Of a stretch of DNA of 64,000 bases, positions 1 through 7,949 are shown one piece after another (the stretch's first letter is position 1; every line of letters starts with the position of its first letter). Source of the stretch: SFLA01 sp045595785 (lineage in GTDB: Bacteria > Bacillota > Clostridia > Oscillospirales > CAG-382); the NCBI GenBank assembly GCA_045595785.1, contig JAZOBE010000034.1:62001-126000 (forward strand), in the 5' to 3' direction. Made by a program: the position numbers and the translations under genes. Under the pieces are notes generated by a model. The model did no database searches. It was not told the origin of the DNA and saw only the letters and a program-made list of their open reading frames with translations.

Positions 1-90
1 AACAACCCGCTTTGTGTTATTTTGACACTATGTGCGGTTGGAAGGTAATCTTATTGAAATCGGATCGTTTAATGTTGAATAGTTGATATA
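1..90. other. Left edge, no gene supported
   Basis: Short stretch left of the pckG terminator. One plus-strand frame stays open from the edge to a TGA near base 86 and could be the tail of a gene that starts outside the window, but it is too short to identify. I see no RNA gene or repeat here. Confidence 0.3.
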
Positions 91-94
91 TAGT

Positions 95-125
95 AACAAA
101 AAGGCGTCCCGTTTTGGGACGCCTT
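95..125 (-). terminator. Rho-independent terminator of rsmA-pckG
   Basis: A perfect 10-bp stem (AAGGCGTCCC at 101-110 with GGGACGCCTT at 116-125) and a five-base loop. Read on the minus strand it is followed by TTTTTGTT. It lies 22 bases past the pckG stop codon. Confidence 0.9.
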
Positions 126-146
126 AAAATATTTACTTTTAGTAAA

Positions 147-1946
147 TTACATTGCGGAAAGTCTTGCGAGCTGATCTTCGTACTGCTTAAGAAGCTCTGC
201 GGGAACGGTATCACCGATCTTTGCATAGAATTCTTTGATGTTTTCGAAGTCTGCAAGCCAGTAATCCTTCTCAACGGTAAGAATGTTCTTAAGCTCGTTG
301 ACATCGAACTTTCTGCCTTCTTCGATCTCGTAATCAAGACCTTCGAGGTTGATATCTTCAGCGTTGGGAACGTAACCGATAGCGGTTTCAACAGCGTCAA
401 CCTTGCCTTCGCATCTCTTGAGGATCCACTCAAGAACGCGGAAGTTGTCACCGAAACCGGGCCACATGAACTTGCCTTCATCAGTAAGTCTGAACCAGTT
501 AACGTGGAAGATCTTGGGAAGGTTGGGGGTAACTTCGCCCATCTTGAGCCAGTGTGCCCAGTAATCGCCCATGTTGTAGCCGCAGAAGGGAAGCATAGCC
601 ATAGGATCTCTTCTTACTACGCCAACAGCTCCGGATGCAGCAGCGGTAGTCCCGGAAGCCATGATAGAGCCAACGAAGGTACCGTGTTTCCAGTCAAAGG
701 ACTGGTAAACCAGAGGAGCGGTCTTTGCACGACGGCCGCCGAAGATAATAGCGGAAAGGGGAACACCGTCAGGATTGTCAAATTCGCCGGAAATGCAGGG
801 GCAGTTCTTTGCGGGAGCGGTGAAACGAGAGTTGGGATGTGCACCCTTCTCAGTGGATTCTTTGCCGTTCCAGGGTTCGCCCTTCCAGTTAACTGCATCA
901 ACGGGAGGATTCTTGTCAAGGCCTTCCCACCAAACGGTGTTATCAGCATTGTTAAGAACTACGTTGGTGAAGATGGTGCCGCTCATGGTAGAAGCAAGAG
1001 CGTTGGGGTTGGACTTAACATTAGTACCGGGAGCTACGCCGAAGAAGCCGTTCTCGGGGTTGCATGCCCAAAGTCTGCCGTCCTTGCCAACTCTGATCCA
1101 AGCAATATCGTCACCTACGCAGGTAACCTTGTAACCCTTGTCAGTGTAGGACTTGGGAGGAATAAGCATTGCCAAGTTGGTCTTACCGCAAGCAGAGGGG
1201 AAAGCAGCTGCAACGTACTTGGTTTCTCCTTCGGGAGTCTCAATACCGAGGATGAGCATGTGTTCTGCCATCCAGCCTTCGTTTCTGCCGAGGTAAGAAG
1301 CGATTCTGAGAGCGAAGCACTTTTTGCCGAGGAGAACGTTTCCGCCGTAACCGGAGTTAATGGACATAATGGTGTTGTCCTGAGGGAAGTGAACGATATA
1401 CTTGTTGTTTTCGTCCATGTTTGCTCTTGCGTGGAGACCCTTGATGAAGTCGCCGTTTTCGCCCATAGCATCAAGAACCTGAGTACCAACTCTGGTCATG
1501 ATGATCATGTTGAGTACAACGTAGATAGAGTCGGTAAGTTCGATACCGTTCTTTGCAAAGTCACTGCCTACAACGCTCATGGAGTAGGGGATAACATACA
1601 TGGTTCTGCCTTTGTAAGAATCCTTGTAAAGAGCGAGAAGCTTTGCTTTCATTTCATCGGGATCCATCCAGTTATTGGTAGGACCAGCTTCGTGCTTGGT
1701 AGGAGTGCAGATGAAGGTACGGCCTTCTACACGAGCAACGTCGTTAACTGCAGTTCTGTGAAGGTAGCAACCGGGAAGCTTTTCCTGGTTAAGCTTGAAC
1801 ATTTCGCCGGTCTTGCAAGCTTCTTCGCGAAGCTGCTCAGCCTGTGCTTCGGAACCGTCAATAATAACAACATTGTCGGGATTGCAAAGCGCGATCATTT
1901 CGTCGAGCCATGCATTGAGTTTAGCATTCTTGGTGTAAGTGCTCAT
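147..1946 (-). CDS. pckG: Phosphoenolpyruvate carboxykinase (GTP)
   Basis: GTP-dependent PEP carboxykinase of 599 residues, the usual family length. It interconverts oxaloacetate plus GTP with PEP, CO2 and GDP in the cytosol. The P-loop with its reactive cysteine, SACGKTN, is at about 251-257, the metal/nucleotide motif GDDIAW at 278-283, and the GTP-family signature ENGFFGVAPGT at about 298-308. These separate it from the unrelated ATP-dependent PckA. The ATG overlaps the rsmA stop as ATGA and has a GGAGG ribosome-binding site, so the two genes are translationally coupled; a terminator follows. With the decarboxylase pump at 22.8-26.4 kb it gives the cell two routes acting on oxaloacetate. 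A 641-codon open frame on the opposite strand is a codon-bias shadow. Confidence 0.96.
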   Translation of the reverse strand: MSTYTKNAKLNAWLDEMIALCNPDNVVIIDGSEAQAEQLREEACKTGEMFKLNQEKLPGCYLHRTAVNDVARVEGRTFICTPTKHEAGPTNNWMDPDEMKAKLLALYKDSYKGRTMYVIPYSMSVVGSDFAKNGIELTDSIYVVLNMIIMTRVGTQVLDAMGENGDFIKGLHARANMDENNKYIVHFPQDNTIMSINSGYGGNVLLGKKCFALRIASYLGRNEGWMAEHMLILGIETPEGETKYVAAAFPSACGKTNLAMLIPPKSYTDKGYKVTCVGDDIAWIRVGKDGRLWACNPENGFFGVAPGTNVKSNPNALASTMSGTIFTNVVLNNADNTVWWEGLDKNPPVDAVNWKGEPWNGKESTEKGAHPNSRFTAPAKNCPCISGEFDNPDGVPLSAIIFGGRRAKTAPLVYQSFDWKHGTFVGSIMASGTTAAASGAVGVVRRDPMAMLPFCGYNMGDYWAHWLKMGEVTPNLPKIFHVNWFRLTDEGKFMWPGFGDNFRVLEWILKRCEGKVDAVETAIGYVPNAEDINLEGLDYEIEEGRKFDVNELKNILTVEKDYWLADFENIKEFYAKIGDTVPAELLKQYEDQLARLSAM

Positions 1947-2782
1947 TTTTGTTTTCCTCCGTTTATGTTAAAAAATATTTTATCTGAAATAAAACACAGC
2001 GTTTTATTATCTGTTTTTTCTCCTCTTACATCTTGCTGAAGTCCGGCTTCCGCGATAATTTCGGAAATAGTATCTCTGGAAAGTCTATCGGAAAAAGCGG
2101 CAGACAATGCATTTAACAGTGTCTTCCTTCGTTGCGCAAATGCTGCGCGTATTACTGCGAAGAAAGTGTTTTCATCGGCAGGTGTTATAGGTGGTGTATC
2201 ATAAAGATCAAATCTAATAACAGCAGAATCAACCTTTGGCGGTGGAGAGAAACTACCTGCTTTTACAGGGAAGAGACGTTTTACCGAAGCGTAATAGTTA
2301 ACCGATGCGGTAATTGCTCCGTATTCACTGTCTCCACATTTACTGCAAAGCCGTTGTGCAACCTCTTTTTGAACCATTACCGTGATTGTTCGGAATCCGT
2401 GTTTGCCTTCCAAAAGCTTCATCAAAATCGGAGTAGTGATATAATAGGGCAGGTTCGCACACACGCATACCGGCATTCCGGGAAAGTGATCTTCAATAAG
2501 CTTGTTTAGATCAACGTTAAGAATATCCTCGTTGATAAGACCGAAGTTCGGGTTGTCGGAAAATTTTTCGGTTAGTATTGGAATCAGTTCCGAATCTATC
2601 TCAACAGCAACAACTTTTTTTGCAACTGCAAGAAGTTGTTTTGTAAGAACACCCAGCCCGGGTCCGATCTCTATAACGCCGCAATCCTCGGTAATGCCGC
2701 TTTCTGCGGCGATACGAGCGGGTATTCTGTCGGATGTGAGAAAGTTTTGTCCGTATTTTTTCTTTTTAACAAAATCGGACAT
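1943..2782 (-). CDS. rsmA: 16S rRNA (adenine1518-N6/1519-N6)-dimethyltransferase
   Basis: KsgA/RsmA methylase of 279 residues. It dimethylates two adjacent adenines in the 3' terminal helix of 16S rRNA using SAM during late 30S assembly. Seen: the N-terminal GQNFL motif (residues 11-15), SAM motif I EIGPGLG (about 38-44), the acidic end of strand 2 (VEID), and the catalytic NLPYY motif at 110-114. It is first in a two-gene unit with pckG (4-base overlap), behind a good sigma-A promoter at 2830-2858. The ATG is preceded by GGAGGAAC. The pairing with pckG is probably only positional. Confidence 0.95.
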   Translation of the reverse strand: MSDFVKKKKYGQNFLTSDRIPARIAAESGITEDCGVIEIGPGLGVLTKQLLAVAKKVVAVEIDSELIPILTEKFSDNPNFGLINEDILNVDLNKLIEDHFPGMPVCVCANLPYYITTPILMKLLEGKHGFRTITVMVQKEVAQRLCSKCGDSEYGAITASVNYYASVKRLFPVKAGSFSPPPKVDSAVIRFDLYDTPPITPADENTFFAVIRAAFAQRRKTLLNALSAAFSDRLSRDTISEIIAEAGLQQDVRGEKTDNKTLCFISDKIFFNINGGKQK

Positions 2783-2829
2783 ATTTGTTCCTCCGGGTCA
2801 ATAATACAATTCCAAACATCTGCAATTTA

Positions 2830-2858
2830 ATAATAGCAGATTTGTACCGTTTTGTCAA
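2830..2858 (-). promoter_or_regulatory. Sigma-A promoter of rsmA-pckG
   Basis: On the minus strand, TTGACA (2858-2853), a 17-base spacer and TATTAT (2835-2830). The start site is predicted near 2823, giving a leader of about 40 bases before the rsmA ATG. Confidence 0.75.
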
Positions 2859-2895
2859 CAAAAATACAAAATATTGTATTAATATTACTGACGAA

Positions 2896-3699
2896 TTATT
2901 GATTGTTTTTTGCATCAAAAGCATACATATTGCGTAATATGACTTCTTTTTTTCTCCAAGAAAATGCATAGAGCTTATATTCGGCTTCCGTCATGCCTTC
3001 AATAAGCTGTGGTGACAGCGTTTCCAAAAAGGTTTCCGAAAAGTATGGAATGGTACTGAAAAGCGCGCTTTGGTTCATTGGACATACGTTTTGACATGTA
3101 TCGCATCCCCAGCAAAGATTAGCGTTTGTGACGAGTTCTTGTTCCTCGTTTGTAAGGTGCTTCTTTTGGGATAGACCGGATAAGCATTTTTCACTTAAGA
3201 TTATACCGTCTCCAATGGCGTTACCGGGACACGCTTTTTCGCACTTGCCGCAATTGATACATTGTTCGATTACCGAGGGCGGTGTTTCCGGGTTCAAAGC
3301 AGAAAGACAAATACCGATAAACACGAAGCTGCCGTAAGTTTTGTTTATTAAGAGAGAGTTCTTGCCAATAACTCCGAGCCCGCCGAGCGCAGCACAAAGC
3401 TTTTCATTAAGCGGAGAATGATCTGAAAACCCATAAAATTGCGTTCCGAATTTTTCGGTAAGTTGGGGGACGATTCGATCAAAAAGCCCTTTCATATATC
3501 CGTGATAATCTTTAACACGCGCGTATGCAGAGACTCCATAGTTGTCTTTTGGGGTAACTGCAGAACGATATGGCACGAGAAATACGAGTATACTGTTTAT
3601 TTCAGCATCCGGCAATAATCTTTCGTTTATAACGAGATTATTGTCAAACGGAATAATGGCATATTCGGTTATATTTTCTTTTTCAAATATTTCTTTCAA
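2896..3699 (-). CDS. Epoxyqueuosine reductase-like double 4Fe-4S protein
   Basis: Protein of 267 residues resembling QueG. The segment DHSPLNEK followed by GVIGKNSLLI matches the QueG substrate/cobalamin-site region, and two ferredoxin-like cysteine clusters follow (CINCGKCEKACP and CWGCDTCQNVCP). QueG reduces epoxyqueuosine to queuosine in the tRNA wobble position. This protein is shorter than the typical 310-380 residues and lacks the C-terminal HEAT-like part, as in many clostridial members, so the exact substrate is uncertain. The start is TTG with GGAG seven bases upstream. It follows the rpsR terminator and lies upstream of rsmA, which has its own promoter. No other queuosine genes are in the window. 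Confidence 0.75.
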   Translation of the reverse strand: MKEIFEKENITEYAIIPFDNNLVINERLLPDAEINSILVFLVPYRSAVTPKDNYGVSAYARVKDYHGYMKGLFDRIVPQLTEKFGTQFYGFSDHSPLNEKLCAALGGLGVIGKNSLLINKTYGSFVFIGICLSALNPETPPSVIEQCINCGKCEKACPGNAIGDGIILSEKCLSGLSQKKHLTNEEQELVTNANLCWGCDTCQNVCPMNQSALFSTIPYFSETFLETLSPQLIEGMTEAEYKLYAFSWRKKEVILRNMYAFDAKNNQ

Positions 3700-3710
3700 A
3701 ATAAAACTCC

Positions 3711-3743
3711 AAAAAACGCCGCCGTTATTGTTAAACGGCGGCG
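3711..3743 (-). terminator. Terminator of rpsF-ssb-rpsR
   Basis: A 10-bp perfect stem (CGCCGCCGTT at 3717-3726 with AACGGCGGCG at 3734-3743) and a seven-base loop, followed on the minus strand by TTTTTT. It lies just after the rpsR stop. Its T tract touches the ribosome-binding site of the next gene. Confidence 0.85.
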
Positions 3744-3753
3744 CAAAATATCT

Positions 3754-4044
3754 TTAGTCAGATACGTAGGGAATAAGAGCAAGAGTTCTTGCGCGCTTAA
3801 CAGCAACGGTGAGCTGTCTCTGATGCTTTGCGCAGGTACCGGTAACTCTTCTGGGAAGGATCTTGCTTCTTTCAGAAAGGTTCTTTCTGAACTTGCTAAC
3901 ATCCTTGTAATCAATGTTTTCTATCTTCTCTGCACAGAAAACACATACCTTCTTTTTTCTGCGGGGGCGGAAAGTCTTCTGGTTCTCTCTAACCTCAGCA
4001 GGAGCGGCAGTGTTTGCAGGAGCGTTTACATTTGCGTTATCCAT
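3754..4044 (-). CDS. rpsR: 30S ribosomal protein S18
   Basis: S18 of 96 residues; it binds S6 in the platform of the 30S subunit. The core from VCVFCAEK to the C-terminus is typical (YKDV, KFRKNLSERSKILPRR, TGTCAKHQRQLT, AVKRAR). An N-terminal tail of about 30 residues rich in Ala, Asn and Pro, then RPRRKKK, is longer than in E. coli, which is common in clostridia. Cysteines in CVFC plus TGTC suggest a metal-binding form. The ATG has AAGGAGGA upstream. Last gene of rpsF-ssb-rpsR. Confidence 0.95.
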   Translation of the reverse strand: MDNANVNAPANTAAPAEVRENQKTFRPRRKKKVCVFCAEKIENIDYKDVSKFRKNLSERSKILPRRVTGTCAKHQRQLTVAVKRARTLALIPYVSD

Positions 4045-4069
4045 GGATAAATTCCTCCTTTTTCAGATT

Positions 4070-4501
4070 TCAGAACGGCAGTTCATCATCGGCAGAAAGC
4101 TCTTCGAAAGAAGAATCAGCGCGAGGAGAACTGTAAGAGGGTACGCTTCTGGTGAAATCTCTTGAACCGTCTGCAGCAGACTTGCGTTCTACAAAAGAAA
4201 CTTCATCGGCAACAACCTCTGTGGCATAGCGCTTATTGTTGTCTTTATCAGTCCAGGTTCTGGTCTGAATAGAACCGCAAACAAGCATAGGCATGCCTTT
4301 TGTGAAATAACGGGAAACAAATTCGGCGGTCTGACGCCAGCAAACGATATTGATAAAGTCGGTCTGAGGCTGCTCTCCTGCACGGGTAAACTTTCTGGCT
4401 ACCGCAAGAGAGAATGTAGTGACCATAACTCCGTTAGGCGTTTGCTTGAGTTCGGGGTCGGCGGTCAAGTTGCCGACGAGGATGACTTTGTTAAAAGACA
4501 T
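4070..4501 (-). CDS. ssb: Single-stranded DNA-binding protein
   Basis: SSB of 143 residues. The N-terminal OB fold starts MSFNKVILVGNLTADPEL and includes the conserved FSLAV and FINIVCWRQTAEF segments. A low-complexity Ser/Arg-rich linker follows, ending in the acidic tip DDELPF that recruits replication and repair partners. Its place between rpsF and rpsR is the classic Firmicute arrangement. The ATG has GGAGGT upstream. Confidence 0.97.
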   Translation of the reverse strand: MSFNKVILVGNLTADPELKQTPNGVMVTTFSLAVARKFTRAGEQPQTDFINIVCWRQTAEFVSRYFTKGMPMLVCGSIQTRTWTDKDNNKRYATEVVADEVSFVERKSAADGSRDFTRSVPSYSSPRADSSFEELSADDELPF

Positions 4502-4514
4502 AATAGACCTCCGA

Positions 4515-4811
4515 TTACTGTTCGCACTTTATAGTGAGCGAACGAAGAATGCCGTCTGTGATGTTGTAGATACGATCAAGCTCAGCAGGAAAATCGTGAG
4601 CAGAAGTAAACTTAACAAGCACATAGTAACCTTCTGTAAGATCCTCGATGGGGTAAGCGAATCTTCTTACACCCCACTCGTTTACAGTTTCGATCTCACC
4701 ATTTTCTGCGATAAGACCGGTGAACTTTTCTACGAGGGACTTTACTGCTTCTTCACCGAGAGTGTTATTAACGATGAAGACGGTTTCGTACAGCGATTTG
4801 TTCTGTTCCAT
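4515..4811 (-). CDS. rpsF: 30S ribosomal protein S6
   Basis: S6 of 98 residues, partner of S18. Typical segments are YETVFIVN, GVRRFAYPIED and GYYVLVKF. An in-frame ATG lies 48 bases upstream (4859), but the start at 4811 is chosen because AAGGAGGTG sits directly before it and the family begins near the YET segment. First gene of rpsF-ssb-rpsR, behind a consensus promoter and a structured leader that may mediate feedback by the S6:S18 pair. Confidence 0.95.
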   Translation of the reverse strand: MEQNKSLYETVFIVNNTLGEEAVKSLVEKFTGLIAENGEIETVNEWGVRRFAYPIEDLTEGYYVLVKFTSAHDFPAELDRIYNITDGILRSLTIKCEQ

Positions 4812-4838
4812 TTTTTGCACCTCCTTTTGGACTTTAAG

Positions 4839-4884
4839 GCTCCGGAATTGCCGGAGCAAGGAGAAAATCGGTTGTCGATTTTCT
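4839..4884 (-). promoter_or_regulatory. Structured rpsF leader, candidate S6:S18 autoregulatory element
   Basis: Between promoter and rpsF start the transcript can form two hairpins: one with 9-bp arms (AGAAAATCG 4862-4870 with CGATTTTCT 4876-4884) and one with 7-bp arms (GCTCCGG 4839-4845 with CCGGAGC 4851-4857). Many bacteria have an S6:S18-binding leader here with a conserved CCG element. CCG triplets are present, but I cannot confirm the exact motif by eye. Confidence 0.4.
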
Positions 4885-4895
4885 GAAACCGAGTA

Positions 4896-4924
4896 ATTTT
4901 ATCACATTATTGACAGTTTGTCAA
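4896..4924 (-). promoter_or_regulatory. Sigma-A promoter of rpsF-ssb-rpsR
   Basis: Minus-strand TTGACA (4924-4919), a 17-base spacer and TAAAAT (4901-4896). It is just beyond the prs stop codon. The leader is about 80 bases. Confidence 0.8.
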
Positions 4925-4931
4925 CACTGTT

Positions 4932-6041
4932 TTACATGTTTTTTTTCAAAAGACGCTTAATTCTCTGGGTAGAATCCAACAGAGGAGAGATAGAATCGTC
5001 ATGATTAAGGGTATTAATGATCTTTGCCATGAACTTGGAAAGGTCAACCTCAACAAACCAAGGACGCTGCTTGATGCTCTCAGGCACGTAAGAAAGGTTG
5101 GTGGAATAGATCTTGGTAAGCTTTCCTTCTTCGTACAGTCTATCAAATTTTTCGGGTCCTTCGGTGAAGAACGCAAAAGTAGCGGCAACATAAGTAGCGG
5201 ATACGTTCTTGCCGGAGGTTGCTTTAATAACGTCAACAATAGATTCGCCGGAAGCAATCATATCGTCTACGATGAGAACCTTTTTGCCGTTGAGGTCGCC
5301 GCCGATGTATTCGTGCTGAACGATGGGATTCTTGCCGTTTACTATGCGGGTATGGTCGCGTCTCTTATAGAACATACCAACGTCAACTCCGAGAATTCCG
5401 GCGTGATAAATAGCTCTATCCATAGCGCCGGTATCGGGAGAAATAACCACCATATTGTCTTTGTCAATACTGTTTCCTTCGTTGGTTATAAACGCTTTAA
5501 GCATAGAATAACTTGCATAAACGTTTTCAAATGAAGTGTTGGGAATGGAATTGTAAATAGTGGGGTCGTGTGCGTCAAAAGTAATGATGGTGGAAACACC
5601 GAGTCTCTCTAACTCCTCAAGTGCCATAGCACAGTCAAGAGATTCGCGTCCCTTTCTCTTGTGCTGGCGAGAAGAATAGAGAAGGGGCATAACCAGAGTA
5701 ATACGGTTTGCTTTACCGCCGATTGCGCTTATAACGCGCTTGATATCCTGAAAATGTTCATCGGGGCCCATGTTGTGCTGCATACCGAACATATTGTAGC
5801 AACAGCTGTAATTACCTACATCGGTAAGAATATAAATATCTTTGCTGCGCACAGAATCGTTGATACGGATCTTTCCTTCGCCGTTGTTAAAGCGCACTTC
5901 CTCAATAGGGATAATATAGCTTTCAGAAGAAGGCTCCTCTCCGCGTAATTGTTTGATTCGCTCGTCGACAAGCGTACCCTGCTCTCTGCAATTGCTGAGT
6001 ACTATTAAACCAAGTTTGCCGTGGTTTGCTGTTTCGGACAT
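4932..6041 (-). CDS. prs: Ribose-phosphate pyrophosphokinase (PRPP synthetase)
   Basis: Enzyme of 369 residues making PRPP from ribose 5-phosphate and ATP for nucleotide, His and Trp synthesis. Motifs: LLYSSRQHKRKGRES (nucleotide-binding flexible loop), TFDAHDP, VVISPDTGAMDRA and the PRPP-binding VLIVDDMIASGES. It is about 50 residues longer than Bacillus Prs because of N- and C-terminal additions, a form common in Clostridia; the altered loop (RQHKRKG rather than RQDRK) fits that branch. An in-frame TTG nine bases upstream is rejected because AAAGGA is correctly spaced (about 10 bases) only for the ATG at 6041. No neighbour in a shared operon is obvious. Confidence 0.93.
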   Translation of the reverse strand: MSETANHGKLGLIVLSNCREQGTLVDERIKQLRGEEPSSESYIIPIEEVRFNNGEGKIRINDSVRSKDIYILTDVGNYSCCYNMFGMQHNMGPDEHFQDIKRVISAIGGKANRITLVMPLLYSSRQHKRKGRESLDCAMALEELERLGVSTIITFDAHDPTIYNSIPNTSFENVYASYSMLKAFITNEGNSIDKDNMVVISPDTGAMDRAIYHAGILGVDVGMFYKRRDHTRIVNGKNPIVQHEYIGGDLNGKKVLIVDDMIASGESIVDVIKATSGKNVSATYVAATFAFFTEGPEKFDRLYEEGKLTKIYSTNLSYVPESIKQRPWFVEVDLSKFMAKIINTLNHDDSISPLLDSTQRIKRLLKKNM

Positions 6042-6207
6042 ACTTAACAATTCCTTTCAAGTTGATTTGTGTTGATTTGGCATTTGCCGACACTATTCTA
6101 CAATATTTTTTTACAAATGTATATAGTATTTATTAACAAAATCTTCAAATAGTTAAAATTTTTTTCAATCTAATCAACAATTAGTGTTAAAACAGCGCCG
6201 TTGTTTA

Positions 6208-6256
6208 TTGACAAACGGTATATATTGTGGTACAATGACGGCGAGAACATTTGTTT
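6208..6256 (+). promoter_or_regulatory. recA promoter with LexA (SOS) box
   Basis: TTGACA (6208-6213), 17-base spacer and TACAAT (6231-6236). The predicted start is near 6243. Directly downstream at 6245-6256 is GAACATTTGTTT, matching the core GAAC-N4-GTTC of the Firmicute LexA box with one mismatch. Bound LexA there would block initiation or escape, as known for recA in Bacillus. Confidence 0.75.
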
Positions 6257-6273
6257 GGAAAGAAGGAAGATAA

Positions 6274-7332
6274 ATGGCAACGAATGATAAGAATCTGGAT
6301 AGTAAAAAACAGGCGTTGGCAACCGCTCTTGCACAGATAGAAAAGCAGTGCGGTAAAGGCTCTATTATGCGCCTTGGCGATAATATTGGTATGGAAGTGA
6401 AGGCTGTTCCCACCGGCTCTTTGTCTTTGGATATGGCTTTGGGAATCGGCGGCGTTCCTAAGGGACGCATTGTTGAGATCTTCGGTCCGGAATCTTCCGG
6501 TAAGACGACCGTTGCTTTGCATATAATTTCCGAGGTGCAGAAAGCTGGCGGTGAAGCTGCGTTTATTGATGCGGAGCATGCGCTTGATCCCGTTTATGCA
6601 AAAGCTTTGGGCGTCGACATTAACTCTCTGCTGGTTTCTCAGCCCGACAATGGCGAGCAAGCTTTGGAAATTACAGAAGCTCTCGTACGAAGCGGTGCTA
6701 TTGAAGTTGTTGTTGTTGACTCTGTTGCCGCACTTGTACCCAAAAGTGAAATTGATGGTGATATGGGTGCCGCTCACGTTGGTCTTCATGCAAGACTTAT
6801 GTCTCAGGCTCTTAGAAAACTTTCCGGAGCTATCGCTAAGTCTAACTGTATCGTAGTTTTTATTAACCAGCTTCGTGAGAAAGTTGGCGTTATTTACGGA
6901 AATCCCGAAACAACCACCGGCGGACGTGCGCTTAAGTTCTATGCTTCCGTTCGTATCGACATCAGAAAGGCAGAGGCCATCAAGTCCGGAGCCGATATTG
7001 TCGGTAACCACGTAAAATGTAAGGTTGTTAAAAATAAGGTCGCTCCTCCGTTCAGAACAGCGGAATTTGATATTCTCTACGGAAAAGGTATATCCAAGGA
7101 AAGTGAACTTATTGAGCTTGGCGTTGAATGCGGAGTTATCGAAAAAAGCGGCAGCTGGTTCTCTTATGAGGGAAGTAAGCTTGCGCAGGGTAAGGATAAT
7201 GTTCGTGAAATGCTTATGGCAGATGCTTCGCTTGCTAATGAGATTGAAGAAAAAATACGTGCAAAAAAAGTTGAGTCTCGTTTTGATCCTTCTGCAGTTG
7301 AAGATTTTGACGAGGAAGACGGAGAAGAATAA
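6274..7332 (+). CDS. recA: Recombinase RecA
   Basis: RecA of 352 residues: ATP-dependent strand exchange and co-protease for LexA self-cleavage. Walker A is GPESSGKTT (71-79), Walker B VVVDSVAALVP, the DNA-binding loop region carries FINQLREKVG and TTGGRALKFYASVRIDI, and the C-terminus is acidic (EDFDEEDGEE). The ATG has AAGAAGGAAG upstream. The recX start overlaps its stop (TAATG), and recX, rimO, pgsA, cysS, mrnC and lexA follow with gaps of at most 12 bases. The upstream promoter carries a LexA-box-like site. Confidence 0.98.
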   Translation: MATNDKNLDSKKQALATALAQIEKQCGKGSIMRLGDNIGMEVKAVPTGSLSLDMALGIGGVPKGRIVEIFGPESSGKTTVALHIISEVQKAGGEAAFIDAEHALDPVYAKALGVDINSLLVSQPDNGEQALEITEALVRSGAIEVVVVDSVAALVPKSEIDGDMGAAHVGLHARLMSQALRKLSGAIAKSNCIVVFINQLREKVGVIYGNPETTTGGRALKFYASVRIDIRKAEAIKSGADIVGNHVKCKVVKNKVAPPFRTAEFDILYGKGISKESELIELGVECGVIEKSGSWFSYEGSKLAQGKDNVREMLMADASLANEIEEKIRAKKVESRFDPSAVEDFDEEDGEE

Positions 7333-7943
7333 TGCTTGTTATTGCCGTGTGTGAAAACACGGAAAAACACGAAGTTACCATAAAATGCTCCGGTGAGAAT
7401 TATCTTGTTACTCAAGCGGATTTTCTTTCTCTTGAGATTAACGAAGGTGATTATCTGGATGAAGCGCAGACAGAATTGCTTGAGCAGCTTGCAACAAAAC
7501 TTAAGTGTATTAAATCTGCCTTCTCAATGCTGTCGTACAACGATATGTCCTCCGGCAAATTAAGACGTAAATTGACTCAAAAATACGATAAAGAAACCGC
7601 TTATCTCGTGACTGATATGATGCTTGAACGCGGTTATATCAATGATGCGTCGCTTGCTGTTAGATATGCCGAAAACTTTTACGTATCCAAACGATGGGGT
7701 CCCGCTCGTATTAAAAGCGAATTGTTTTCGCGCGGCTTTTCTGCCAACGATATCGAAGATGCGCTTGAGGCTATTGAGGATAATGATCATAGTGAGAATA
7801 TTCGATATCTTCTGGAGCATAAGTATTCCAAAGAGCAATTATCGGATCGTGACATTTCTCGCAAGGCGGCGGCATATCTGTACCGTTGCGGTTATGAATC
7901 GTCGGATATATACGAAATATTAAATCAAATTTATCAGGAGTAA
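7332..7943 (+). CDS. recX: Regulatory protein RecX
   Basis: RecX of 203 residues, which binds RecA filaments and limits their activity. The all-helical tandem-repeat pattern is visible: LSYNDMSSGKLRRKL, then MMLERGYINDASLAVRYAENF, KRWGPARIKSELFSRGF and a third C-terminal repeat. The first about 60 residues form the beta-rich N-terminal part of Gram-positive RecX. It overlaps recA by one base, so coupled translation with its target is likely. Confidence 0.9.
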   Translation: MLVIAVCENTEKHEVTIKCSGENYLVTQADFLSLEINEGDYLDEAQTELLEQLATKLKCIKSAFSMLSYNDMSSGKLRRKLTQKYDKETAYLVTDMMLERGYINDASLAVRYAENFYVSKRWGPARIKSELFSRGFSANDIEDALEAIEDNDHSENIRYLLEHKYSKEQLSDRDISRKAAAYLYRCGYESSDIYEILNQIYQE

Positions 7944-7949
7944 TCCAAA

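Noticed and set aside
114..2039. A 641-codon open frame opposite pckG
   Set aside because: It mirrors a highly conserved enzyme gene, has no ribosome-binding site, and its product has no domain-like pattern. Codon bias in pckG keeps the antisense frame open.
6051..6207. prs promoter on the minus strand
   Set aside because: TAGAAT-like and TTGATT-like hexamers occur, but no pair has acceptable spacing.
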